A stretch of DNA of 10,824 nt from Tolypocladium sp. Sup5 PDA-1. Lineage: Eukaryota > Ascomycota > Sordariomycetes > Hypocreales > Ophiocordycipitaceae. The translations under genes were made by a program, and so were the position numbers. Positions 1 through 8,333 of the stretch are shown piece by piece. The stretch covers positions 1 through 10,824 of the forward strand of contig JPHH03000158.1 of assembly GCA_000750105.3 (NCBI GenBank), read 5' to 3'. The notes beneath the pieces are model-generated. The model saw nothing but the letters and a program-made list of their open reading frames with translations, had not been told where the DNA came from and searched no databases. Within the stretch, counting starts at the first letter, position 1. Each line of letters opens with the position of its first letter.

Positions 1-112
1 CCGTGGTGAACAAACGGACAACGCAAGAGTGGGTCGCTGCATCAAGATCTTGACAGAACTAGAACCGGCAAGTGTTAGGCGATCGAGGCCGATGGGGCTA
101 GTCAGACCCCGT

Positions 113-485
113 AGCATGAGCAATGTGGTAATTCCGGGCTGGTTCTTGCCGCCGTCATCTTGTGGACTTGTCTCCACTGAAGCTGTATCGTCTCGGCATC
201 AACAAATAGATAGTACTGTATCCCTGGTAGCATCCAGTGTCAATGAATGACCAACATAGATCGTCAAATTCTGCACAAGACACTAAATGACAACAGACAG
301 CGTTTGCAAACGGCAGCGTAGCCACCCACAGCGCACGACCTCCCCGCCGAATGAAGAAACGGACAGCGACTCTAGCAAGAACAGGCTGTGAAGTAGTGTC
401 CAGAATCGTCATCCATAGAAGCCAGCAAGCGTTCTGCGGCACTATGCAGGCACGCTCACGTAGACAGTTCAGGCGCTGGTGCCCT
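113..485. repeat. Tandem repeat, copy 1 (diverged)
   Basis: First copy of an imperfect direct repeat. Shared blocks recur 368 bp downstream: GAGCAATGTGG at 118 and 486, and an AAACGGACAG block at 357 and 725. TTCTG(C/T)GGCAC recurs at 432 and 802. CACGTAGACAGTT near 457 recurs near 880. Many differences between copies in the first block are C/T or G/A transitions. A similar CAAG(T/C)GTT block near 69 suggests that the end of a further copy lies at the left edge. No protein-coding role is evident; the short open frames inside have no coherent composition. Confidence 0.75.
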
Positions 486-910
486 GAGCAATGTGGCAGC
501 TTCGGGCTGATACTTGCCGCCATCATCTTGTTGGCGTACCCCCACAGACAGTTTTGCATCCCTTTAGCGTCAGAAAATAGATAGTAGCCTTGGTAGCACT
601 AGAGTCAATAAACGAACAAGTAGGCAGTTACACTCTGCGAAAGTCGCCAAGTGGACACCCGGCATTTACAAAGCAGTGTAGCCACAAAGGCCACAGCCTC
701 CCACGACCCCCCCACAAACTCTAGAAACGGACAGTGACTCTGGACAGAGACAGATGTCGAAGCCTTGTCCACAATCGCTTCATCCATAAAGCCACCAAGC
801 GTTCTGTGGCACAAGCGACCGTGGCACAAGCGACCGTGGCACAAGCGACCAGGCAGGTTCAGGACTATGGAGGCAGACCCACGTAGACAGTTGTGGGCGC
901 AGTTACCCTG
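486..910. repeat. Tandem repeat, copy 2 (diverged, expanded)
   Basis: Second copy of the direct repeat. It is longer than copy 1, mainly because of added sequence between the TTCTGTGGCAC block and the CACGTAGACAGTT block, part of which is the 15-bp array at 806-850. Both copies end in a related GGCGC...CCCTG sequence. The layout is an old segmental duplication rather than a satellite, since only two full copies are visible. Confidence 0.72.
806..850. repeat. Three exact 15-bp tandem copies
   Basis: The 15-bp unit GTGGCACAAGCGACC occurs three times without change at 806-820, 821-835 and 836-850. Copy 1 of the surrounding large repeat has only one related, diverged block here. The array is therefore a later, local slippage expansion inside copy 2. 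Confidence 0.9.
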
Positions 911-1224
911 CACGGTCCTGCGTCAAGACGATCAAGTTGTCGGCAACTGTCCACGTCGTGAAACCTCAGGGCCATGCTTTGGAGCAAGAAGGAGCTATTC
1001 GGATGCAGCAAGGGTGGTTCCCCAACGTGCATCCAGAAGTCGAGTTCTGGTCAACTACAGTCAAGCCAAACGTCCTGCGTGAACAGAACCCATCTCGGCC
1101 TGCCGCTGCATTGTGAGCGTACCTTGAACCCCTGGGAAACATTTTGAGGATCAAAATTGCAATACGTGTTGCAGGCACACAGTACCTTTCTTACTTTGGG
1201 ATCTAGTATCATCTCGAGTCGCAT
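911..1224. other. Non-coding stretch, nothing recognised
   Basis: About 310 bp between the tandem duplication and the 3' end of the minus-strand gene. It has only short overlapping open frames with no recognisable motif, and no RNA gene is apparent. It may include the 3' untranslated region of the minus-strand gene at 1225-2136. Confidence 0.4.
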
Positions 1225-2136
1225 CTAACTACCTGACTGGGACGGAACTGCAGCAAAAGTCAGACATGCCTCATTGGTACGAGCATGGCGTCGAAGAGAA
1301 GGCCAAGGCCTGTAAAAGCGGTCCAACCATCCTGCGGAAGACCGGAGATCTTGGAGACAAGGCACATGTCTTCGCTGCAATGGTATACGCAGGCGCCCCT
1401 TTCTGGCCTGCTGAAGGTCTCCCGTGCTCCGCCCGTATCCCAAAATCGAGTGCCGAGCCTGGCCCACACCCGCCGACGCCTTGAGAGGTTCCCCAGGCCC
1501 TGCCGAACCCTCCGTGGCGCCAAAGTCCCGTCTCGGTTGGTGTTCCGTGGCGTAGATATCTGGCCCTGCCCTCTCGACTGCACTCTCGCCTGCGTTGCCG
1601 GCCGGGTTGATGGGAAGAACACACCAAGAACCACAGCGATATCCGGCATCAGTTCTGCCAGGCGTCACAGTGGGCGATGCGACACGGGTAACGCTGCGGG
1701 TAATGCTTTGGGGATCGAGTTCCAGGCGGTCCCGGGCCATGACATTGTCACCCTGCGGCGTGCCTGGCGCAGGTCGGCGGACATGAATGGAGAGTACAGA
1801 CCGCACCTTCCCCAACGCGGTCGGGTCAGGACCATCCATAAACTCTATCAAGTTATTCTCCTCTTTCTTCCAGTTCCACATCTCAATGAACTCGCGTTGG
1901 GCTTCCGCGTCGACGGCTTCGTCCACCCTGACCGTACGGCCTTTGGCTTGGACTGCAGCCGGCGATTGGCCTTGGTCGCTTGAAGAGGATGCGCCGACAG
2001 AAGTTGACCACTGATCCGAGGTAGACAGAGCATCCTGGAAAGCAATCCGGAAGCGTTCCGTACCCAGCCTATCCACCGGGATCTCGGACATGAAGGTGAA
2101 CTTTTCACGGCTCTGCTCACCGGACTTGTTGCACAT
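1225..2136 (-). CDS. Hypothetical protein, 303 aa (possibly spliced)
   Basis: Unrecognised protein. The start at 2136 is preferred because it sits in a textbook GCCACC context; a second in-frame ATG lies 15 codons downstream. A TATA-like ATATTTA lies about 110 bp upstream on this strand. Roughly the first 130 residues look like real coding sequence, with a Ser/Gln/Asp-rich low-complexity part followed by a charged Trp-rich patch (around residues 86-95, EMWNWKKEENN). The C-terminal half is Arg/Gly/Pro-rich and less protein-like. A competing minus-strand frame is open over 1260-1649 and contains a more ordinary-looking tail, so an intron or a frameshift between about 1500 and 1740 is possible. 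The gene is divergent from the kinase pseudogene and shares its upstream region. No family could be named, and the exon structure is uncertain. Confidence 0.45.
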   Translation of the reverse strand: MCNKSGEQSREKFTFMSEIPVDRLGTERFRIAFQDALSTSDQWSTSVGASSSSDQGQSPAAVQAKGRTVRVDEAVDAEAQREFIEMWNWKKEENNLIEFMDGPDPTALGKVRSVLSIHVRRPAPGTPQGDNVMARDRLELDPQSITRSVTRVASPTVTPGRTDAGYRCGSWCVLPINPAGNAGESAVERAGPDIYATEHQPRRDFGATEGSAGPGEPLKASAGVGQARHSILGYGRSTGDLQQARKGRLRIPLQRRHVPCLQDLRSSAGWLDRFYRPWPSLRRHARTNEACLTFAAVPSQSGS

Positions 2137-2424
2137 GGTGGCGTGCGAAAGGTGGCCCGGCGCTCGTTCACGGCTGAGGGTGAAACCTTCAACGCAAGCC
2201 GGTGTTGGTGTTGGTGTTGGTGTTGGTCCTGGTTTGAAGCCTAAATATGACTAATTAAGGTTTCAGCTTGTTGTCAATGGTCACCTTCTCGCACCTCCCC
2301 CTGCCTTCCCGTCGCCTTCATTCCATTTCCTCCTTGCATCTCCCGCAATCACCCTTCTGCAGCCTTACCTGCCCTTGGCTCGACCGCTTCTCCGGGGCGT
2401 CCTCACTGAGACTTCGCCGCAGCC
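2137..2424. promoter_or_regulatory. Shared divergent promoter region
   Basis: The 288 bp separating the start of the minus-strand gene (2136) from the start of the kinase (2425). Its right half (about 2283-2400) is strongly pyrimidine-rich on the plus strand, a common feature of filamentous fungal promoters just upstream of the start. Its left half contains a TATA-like element for the minus-strand gene near 2243-2250. The promoter role is inferred from position and composition. Confidence 0.45.
2201..2226. repeat. GGTGTT hexanucleotide microsatellite
   Basis: Four exact copies of GGTGTT followed by GG, inside the divergent promoter region. Simple slippage repeat; no function can be assigned. 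Confidence 0.9.
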
Positions 2425-2630
2425 ATGACCAAGGCCGCCTCTAAAGGCTATCTGTGTGATCTATACAAGCAGCTCACGCACGGCGGCAACTACTGGCGGG
2501 ATCAGTATCTTCTTGAGTGCTGGGACCAGTGCGTGCAACCGGTTGTGTATCGCAACAATTGCTACCATGGGTATAAGCTGCTGCGGAGGCTAGGTGACTG
2601 GTGCTGGCTGACACAGGATCCCAAGACCAA

Positions 2631-2690
2631 GTATGGCAGCCCATTGAGTCGCTCACGCTCGGCTCAGCTAACGTCGACGCTTCTTGCTAG
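2631..2690 (+). other. Intron 1 of the kinase pseudogene
   Basis: GTATGG donor at 2631, GCTAAC branch site near 2667, TAG acceptor ending at 2690. The length is 60 nt, a multiple of three without stops, so an unspliced reading runs through it. Removing it joins PKTK to DYLTVKFL, restoring the spacing between the glycine loop and the VAIK-type lysine, which supports the splice. Confidence 0.75.
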
Positions 2691-3028
2691 GGATTACTTG
2701 ACAGTCAAGTTCCTTTCTCGAGGACAGGACAACGACCTGCAAATGAGCATCTTTTTGACGCAGAATTGCCGCAGCCCATTCGTCTCCACCATGAGGGATT
2801 GCTTCACCATTCCCCATCACCTGGCGCGTACAGACTCCAAGTACCAGGGTATCACTTTTGACGCCATCGTATACGCGACCACCGGAACGGATCTCCGGCG
2901 CAAGTCTTCGATTTGCGAGCAGCTAAAAGCTTCGGCAGTTCCTCTAAGCATGGATAGGCGAAGGCGATACATTCAACAAATCGTCCAGGCTGTTTCGGAG
3001 CTCCACCGCATTGGCGTAGTGCGTGGAG

Positions 3029-3076
3029 GTGAGCGGGCGCGATATCTCCAACCCTGATCGTGTCCTAACCGTCTAG
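3029..3076 (+). other. Intron 2 of the kinase pseudogene
   Basis: GTGAGC donor at 3029, CCTAAC branch near 3064 and TAG acceptor ending at 3076, 48 nt, phase 1. Splicing reconstitutes the catalytic-loop Asp from bases on both sides, which is strong support. Confidence 0.85.
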
Positions 3077-3411
3077 ACCTCCATCCCGGGAATATTACCC
3101 TTCCGCCGCCTGCGCGCAAAGATATCGAGCACGTCCTGGCCAAGCCGCCACGTGAATACGACGTTGTTCGACTGGACGGAGAGGCTACACCAGCCCATCT
3201 TCCACAACGCGTCAGCGAGCCCGAAGACATCGGCTTTGGCGACGGTGACATTAAGCTTATCGACTTTTGATACGCGTTCCGGCCGACAGACGGTGAGACC
3301 TATAGCAGGGATGTCTTTGCGCGCGGCACACCTTCCCCACCTGAACTTCTCGGGACAGACAGGAAGACAACCAAGCCGTTCAAGGCCGAGAGCTGGTATC
3401 TTGGCCAATTA

Positions 3412-3457
3412 GTATGTCACTCTTTGGCCGCGGATCTTCAGTGCTGACCATGATTAG
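3412..3457 (+). other. Intron 3 of the kinase pseudogene
   Basis: GTATGT donor at 3412, GCTGACC branch near 3442 and TAG acceptor ending at 3457, 46 nt, phase 0. It joins the helix F sequence WYLGQL to IYFVLVDG. Confidence 0.85.
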
Positions 3458-3732
3458 ATCTATTTCGTTCTCGTGGATGGCTGCCCCATTTTCCAGCGAC
3501 ATCTTGGGTATACTGACGAGGACCTCCGGGACGAGCACGACTGTCGACTAGCTGACCTGGAAAGCGGGCAAGATGAGTCGATGAACGAGCTGCCGGAGGA
3601 GCTTAGGCTTCACTTCACACCATTTCTGATGGCGCTGTGGGAAGAGACCCCGACAAGAGGCTGTTGATTGAGGATCTCAATAAAGACGAGCGCTTCATGC
3701 GAAGGGGACGTAAGGTAAATTCCACTAGCTAG

Positions 3733-4059
3733 AAAACTGAGTTCCCATGGGTTCCAGAAGGCCAGATACTGCCTGGCGCCCTCGCCGACGCTGTAGAACT
3801 CGTCTGACTCGAGGCACACCATCTCTTGTTCCGCGTCGAGGACGTACCACTGCATGACGCCGCCCTCGACATCGGCGGTGCAGCCAACGCGCGCGGAGTC
3901 GGCATCTGTTGACATGAGTGAGGTCCTGACCGGGACTGGGTCGGCATATGCTTTCTCAATGGAAGTGTCGTCTTGTCGAATATTGTCCGCGAATTCACAG
4001 CAGCCTTTGAAGTATGCGTTTACGATTGTTTGCCGCTGCTTGTATTCCGTTGGCTTATG
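3733..4059 (-). pseudogene. Unrecognised minus-strand coding remnant or exon
   Basis: Minus-strand frame open from 4059 down through the kinase 3' end to 3610. The part from about 4050 to 3740 reads like real protein, with aromatic and acidic composition (for example VMQWYVLDAEQEMVCLESDE) and mostly G/C third positions near 3915-3740. An internal ATG lies at 3915, but coherent sequence extends upstream to a TGA at 4060-4062. This could therefore be an internal or last exon whose upstream exon I cannot place, or the surviving 3' part of a broken gene. It is convergent with, and overlaps in open frame, the kinase pseudogene. No domain was recognised. A competing plus-strand frame at 4014-4214 is also open. 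Confidence 0.4.
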
Positions 4060-4214
4060 TCAACCGGCGGGGGAACGGCGAGTCCTTACAGCCGGACGAG
4101 GTAAGGCAGTACTTGCTGCGCTCTATTGGGTTGCCGGTCTCCTTTTCGCAGCAGCACGATGGCAATACAACGGTGCTTGATAAATCATCATGGCTTCAGG
4201 TCGTGATGGGTTAG

Positions 4215-4759
4215 CGTTACAAACAAGCCGCCAGAGGGCCTTGAGGGAACAGTTCCTCCACACTTGTCAAGTTCAACCGCAACCATACTGCCCTCCCATA
4301 TGACTCCATAGGCCAGGTTCAGCCTCCGGTTATCGCCGATTTAAAGTCGCTCCTTCATTACCTTCACGGAGATGCATTTTTTTGTGCCTGGCAGCAGAGA
4401 TTGTGAGTCCTTGGCCCGGGCCGTAGGAGGCTCCTCGCGTCCAACCCCGTCAAGACAGAGGCGGCTTCGTCGCGTATCTCTATAAGGACCGTGAATTCAG
4501 AGAATCCGTCCAAATGGAAACCTCGTTTGCGGTAGAGACCATTGTAGTCCACCGGTACCAGCACACGCTACTATTCGATTCCTTCATGTGCATCTGACTC
4601 TGCTGGCGATGGCAGACTGGTGGACCTGAATACGGCCCCGTACATCCTCCCTCGGCTGACTCCGCAGATAGTGAAGCCCAGTACGCGAAAGGCATCTCGG
4701 GTAAATAGTGATGGTCACGAGATGTCGCCAATTCAGACAGCACGCCCCAGCGACGGCGA
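4215..4759. other. Intergenic with weak coding traces
   Basis: About 540 bp without a supported gene. Two short overlapping minus-strand frames (4364-4564 and 4480-4743) are open; the former has a protein-like stretch (YNGLYRKRGFHLDGFSEF). This may be a gene relic, but no family was recognised and no exon structure could be built. Confidence 0.3.
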
Positions 4760-4815
4760 TTGGCTCATCCTCCTAGGGAACCCATCATGCTGCAGCAGTC
4801 ACAGTGCCGGGGACG

Positions 4816-4822
4816 TATAAAG
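4816..4822 (+). promoter_or_regulatory. TATA box
   Basis: TATAAAG 76 bp upstream of the ATG at 4892, a typical distance for a TATA-containing fungal promoter. It supports the downstream start rather than the in-frame ATG at 4760, which lies upstream of the box. Confidence 0.6.
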
Positions 4823-4891
4823 CCTGAGTATTCTCCTCGTGAACAAATCCAGTTTCTTCCCTCAGTTCAATCTCGACAGTATACTACCACC

Positions 4892-6034
4892 ATGATCGAC
4901 ACCGAATCAGCGTACTGTGCAGGAGATGCCCTTCTGGCGGATGCGGGTATTTCCTCTTACCCAAACGACATCGGAAGAGGCTGCCAGCCAAAAGGCTTTT
5001 CGTGCCCTTACAAAGGGCCTCATCTTTTCAGATACATCAATCCCCTCAAGACGATCACTGAGGCTGCTCACACACCAGAAAACCCAGTTGTCTGCTATAC
5101 AGACGAATGGTTGTTTGATGTCTACAGTGACACTACCTGGAAAGAGTCTCGCGAGTGCACTGGCCCAGCCTATAGCGACGCGTTTTGGGGGCATGATGAA
5201 TGTGTCTCCGATATTCCGGACCGCTTCAACGCCAGCCCCCTTCCAACCTTGTCAGATGGCGGCGAGCTTCATTGGCCCGACGGCGTTTCTAGCCTTGAGG
5301 GCGTTTCCCACGACTATGTGAGCCCAACGACCCTCGACGACGAAATGAGTACGATGTACGAGTCCATGCTCTGCCATGACGGCTCTCCAAGTGGCGGTGC
5401 GTTGTCTACACAGGTCGACTTTCCTGAGCTACAAGAATTTTTGCCCGCTCTAGAACCAGACTTGACGCCGGCCAGCTTCTCGGCGCTATGTGACGAGTTC
5501 TTCCGGAATGCATCACTCTCACCGCCATTATTCACACCAAAGGTTTCTTCCACGAAAGGCTCATGCCCTCAGCAGCTATTTACCGTCAACTCCAAGCCTG
5601 TTGCCGTTGACCTCACCGGATTCTCAACGTATGAAGATGTTTCCGGTTGTACTGAGCCCAGGCCTGGTCGCAAAACGAGACGCAACCGCCCAAAGGGAGT
5701 CAGACCATCAAGGAAGCAGGCCAAACATGTCACCCTAAGCCCCACTGCGCTGATTGCCGACGGCGTGGTGTACGCGTGGAATAATCGCCTGAAGCAGTGG
5801 ATTGAAAGGAATGGGGGCGCTCACCCCAAGGTTTTCTCACAAGACACTAACTACCCGGGCTACTTCATAGAGGTGCGCCCTGATTATTGTGGTCACCCGG
5901 TTCAGCTAGAGTTTGATAGTTTGTATGGACTCTGGCAAGGAACGAATGAATTCTTGCGGGTGGCTATTGACACAAAGGTCGCGCAAGGAATGGTGCGACA
6001 TTGCCATTCGGGGTATAGTTTATGTAGAACATGA
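4892..6034 (+). CDS. Hypothetical protein, 380 aa, with NLS-like patch
   Basis: Single-exon gene of unknown family. The open frame extends back to 4760, but the start at 4892 is chosen because it follows a TATA box by 76 bp and has a CTACCACC context. Residues 1 to about 255 are acidic and Ser/Pro/Thr-rich, with many Asp/Glu and Cys residues and probably disordered segments. Residues about 258-280 form a strongly basic cluster (GRKTRRNRPKG and SRKQAK) typical of a nuclear localisation or nucleic-acid-contact patch. Residues about 286-370 look folded, with aromatic residues (VYAWNNRLKQWIERNGG, YPGYFIEVRPDYCGHP). Acidic N-terminus, basic patch and compact C-terminal domain would fit a transcriptional regulator, but no known DNA-binding motif such as Zn2Cys6, bZIP or homeobox is visible. 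The role is therefore inference only. No introns or lesions are visible. Confidence 0.65.
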   Translation: MIDTESAYCAGDALLADAGISSYPNDIGRGCQPKGFSCPYKGPHLFRYINPLKTITEAAHTPENPVVCYTDEWLFDVYSDTTWKESRECTGPAYSDAFWGHDECVSDIPDRFNASPLPTLSDGGELHWPDGVSSLEGVSHDYVSPTTLDDEMSTMYESMLCHDGSPSGGALSTQVDFPELQEFLPALEPDLTPASFSALCDEFFRNASLSPPLFTPKVSSTKGSCPQQLFTVNSKPVAVDLTGFSTYEDVSGCTEPRPGRKTRRNRPKGVRPSRKQAKHVTLSPTALIADGVVYAWNNRLKQWIERNGGAHPKVFSQDTNYPGYFIEVRPDYCGHPVQLEFDSLYGLWQGTNEFLRVAIDTKVAQGMVRHCHSGYSLCRT

Positions 6035-6861
6035 AGACGCTATATAGTTCAAACGACTTGATCCTTTCCTATGCCCGTACATTGCCCATCCCTCTCCCCC
6101 CCGCTCCATTAGAATAGCTTTTGACCACGTCAGCCTACTAGGCTCACCGAAAGGGCAGCCATAGTGCTCCCGTCCCTTGCGGTACTATATGTCCTGTTTG
6201 GAGACAGGTTAACACGGATAGGGCCGCTGAACAGATTTTAGGCAGGGTACAGCATCCAAGTACAATGCAATGCTGCTCATATGATGCGCACTATCGGTTG
6301 GAGAAGGTTGCTCTGAAGGCAGGGGGCCTTGCTATGGCGACCTTGTCCAAGAACTATACAGAGGTCAGCTGGCGTCTTGGAGTCTCGTGTTGGCGGCTGT
6401 CTACTGACACATCATCTAATGGCGGGAGCCTCCCCACAGGCGATGAAGGAATTGGCGCCCTAACCATGCCTTTCCTGAGGCACCAGATATCTCACCAAGA
6501 GGCATCATGTCACGACCGCCATGACGCCAACTTGGCACAACGTGGTGGGATCTCGGCACGCATCATCCTGCACAGTTCTCCGCTCGGTCACAGTCTGACG
6601 ACGGCGCGAGGCAGACACGCCCTGCAAACCTTCTAAAGCAGGAGGATGCATTGGGGCCAGACTTCACACAAACCCGCATCTTAGTGACCGATGTTCGTCT
6701 CGGCAGCTCGCTATTGGCTAAAAACGAGTGCTAGGTTCCCCTGTGCAAAGAGAAGGCGCAGGCGGCAGCTGTTCAGCTGGATCCTTGCCCATCCTGAACG
6801 GCATGAGTAATAGCAGATGCACATGCAGAAACTCTCTGCGGGCCCGGGCTCGAGGAACGTC
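6035..6861. other. Intergenic region
   Basis: About 830 bp between the 380-aa gene and the TATA-like element of the chromodomain-like gene. It presumably holds the 3' end of the former. A 123-codon open frame at 6265-6636 has no promoter signals, no start-context support and no recognisable motif, so it is not called. Confidence 0.4.
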
Positions 6862-6869
6862 TATTTAAA
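6862..6869 (+). promoter_or_regulatory. TATA-like element
   Basis: TATTTAAA about 95 bp upstream of the ATG at 6957, followed by a pyrimidine-rich leader. Position and composition suggest the core promoter of the two-exon gene downstream. Confidence 0.5.
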
Positions 6870-6956
6870 CACCACCGGCACCCCAGACTTGTCCTCTCGC
6901 AGCGAGACTTCAACCTCCCTTCGACAGTGCCAATTTACGTATAGAGTCTCTTCAGT

Positions 6957-7708
6957 ATGCCAGGCTCCTCTGGCCCCCAGACCAATCCTACTTCCCGTGT
7001 GACTAGCGAGCCCCGCGACTCTAGTCCTGGACCCGACGATCAGGACAGCCTCCCTACAACTCGACCTGGGTCCGAGCTGGAAGAAAATGCATCACAGGCA
7101 ACGGACGCAGCGTCCGTAACCTCTGGACAGCTTCGAGTCGTTAATCGCGACTACGAAATTATCGGGCCGGGTAGACGAGAACGGCAAGAAGTTCCTGTAG
7201 TCCCAGGTAACATGTTCTGTTTGTCTCTCGTTTGTTGAGCAAGCAACTTACTCGCTTAGGGGGCGGACTCTGTGAATCTGCTGACTCTGGTCCTCGACAA
7301 GACGTGGTCCACTCTGATCACAACTCGCATGTTAAACGGCAACAGCGAGCGTCACGTGGCACGGTCGCCGGTACGAAGGGCGCTACACCAAAGCCGCGCA
7401 AGAAGAGGTCCAAAATGTTCGCTTCGTGTCGAACCCAAAGGAAGCCTCTATCCAGATATAGCGGTAAGTGGTACAAGGTTTCGCGCCTTGCCGACGTCCG
7501 ACGCTGTAATGGGTCTGTACAATTCAAGGCTGAGTGGACTCCTGTTTGGATACCTATATCGGATCTTGGGGGAAAGGAGGCGTACAAAGAGGCGGAGGAA
7601 CTCTTTGTCGAGAAGTTCGGGCCAGGGGACTGGGACAATGCATCCCGTGGATGGAAACCTGACGAGGAACCTGAGGTGGAATGTGAGATTCAGTATGCCT
7701 CAGACTAG
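6957..7708 (+). CDS. Chromodomain-like nuclear protein, two exons, 232 aa
   Basis: Exons 6957-7206 and 7260-7708 join in frame to give 232 residues. Residues 1 to about 75 are Ser/Pro/Asp-rich and probably disordered. Residues 128-135 (KPRKKRSK) form a classical basic nuclear localisation signal. Residues about 153-205 resemble a chromodomain or chromo-shadow fold: WYKVSRLADVRRCNG and VQFKAEW as the strand-turn-strand part, WIPISDL where chromodomains have TWEPxxNL, and a C-terminal helix KEAYKEAEELFVEKFG. The aromatic cage is incomplete and the KGY turn is absent, so methyl-lysine reading is doubtful. A GTAAGT inside the domain (from 7464) matches a splice donor, but using it would delete the first strands, so I keep it as coding. 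Likely a chromatin- or retroelement-derived domain protein; the exact family was not recognised. Confidence 0.6.
7207..7259 (+). other. Intron of the chromodomain-like gene
   Basis: GTAACA donor, ACTTAC branch-like sequence near 7246 and CTTAG acceptor ending at 7259, 53 nt, phase 1. Splicing links two frames that are each closed by stops without it. Confidence 0.65.
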
Positions 7709-8333
7709 TGATATCGCCCGTACTTAAGCAAATACGTGGAACAAAGTTGGCTGATGCTATGAATCTTGTTTAGCTGGTATGCTTACCGGCCCAATGAACT
7801 GGACCCTGACTTGGTTAGCTTGTGACCTAATTCGACCCTTGCCCTGCTAGGTGGTACAGTATGATGTTGAGTACATTACGTATGTCCTGTCGACACAACC
7901 TGTCCTAAGACCACCTTTTCCATCCGCATCTATATCCACATGTCCTTCCACTTGCACTGACACTTGCATCTCGCATTTCTTTATATTAGCTAACAAAAGA
8001 ACTAAAGGGAAAACACAGCTAATTAACGATGCTCTTTAAATGACAACACTCCGTTGCATACTGCCGCATGATCCGTCTGGAAACAAGCAATGTGACTTCC
8101 ACAAACATCTTTTGGATCTGTGGCCCTTCCCCACCGTCTGCAGGCAGCAGCTGGGACAAGTCCTGCAGGTCGCGTGCACTATTGAGCTGCAGCCTCCTCG
8201 GCACCGCTGTGTCGCCCCTAACCGCCCAGCGCAGCCCTAGTATCAAAACGTACCTCATCCCGCCATCGGTCATGTTGTGGAGCATGGTGAACAGGAGTGG
8301 AACTGGAAAACTTGTCGACCATGCTAATAGGAC
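7709..8333. other. Intergenic region
   Basis: About 620 bp with no supported gene. It is comparatively AT-rich around 7960-8040. Short open frames over 8019-8337 overlap on both strands and show no recognisable domain. Confidence 0.4.

Larger units (their letters stand above)
2425..3732 (+). pseudogene. SRPK-like protein kinase pseudogene, four exons
   Basis: Remnant of a fungal SR-protein-kinase-like Ser/Thr kinase, inferred exons 2425-2630, 2691-3028, 3077-3411 and 3458-3732. After splicing the visible landmarks are: a YHGYKLLRRLG strand entering a shortened glycine loop, the VKFL lysine at residue 75, and a catalytic loop VVRGDLHPGN with Asp182 and Asn187 (Arg where His is usual). It continues with IKLIDF, a degenerate PPELL in place of APE, and IYFVLVDGCPIF of helix F. 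The DFG glycine codon is TGA (3268-3270), so translation would stop at residue 246, before the activation segment. A second lesion, one missing base near 3646-3649, throws the frame off just before KRLLIEDL, which continues in another frame to a TAG at 3730. The glycine loop also lacks several residues between LGDW and WLTQD. The start has a GCAGCC context. Family level is confident; the substrate is unknown and the kinase is almost certainly inactive. Confidence 0.8.

Noticed and set aside
29..1178. Several short open frames on both strands across the repeat region
   Set aside because: They overlap each other, are not conserved between the two repeat copies in frame, and show no domain.
1285..1983. 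232-codon plus-strand frame opposite the minus-strand gene
   Set aside because: No start context, and Arg/Pro-rich composition typical of an antisense shadow of a GC-rich gene.
4014..4214. 66-codon plus-strand frame with protein-like second half
   Set aside because: Competes with the minus-strand relic, has no promoter or domain, and I could not choose it with confidence.
6265..6636. 123-codon plus-strand open frame
   Set aside because: No promoter, start context, splice support or protein-like motif; composition fits chance.
7464..7528. Second intron in the chromodomain-like gene (GTAAGT donor, CAAG acceptor)
   Set aside because: Removing it deletes the first strands of the recognisable domain, and the branch site is weak.
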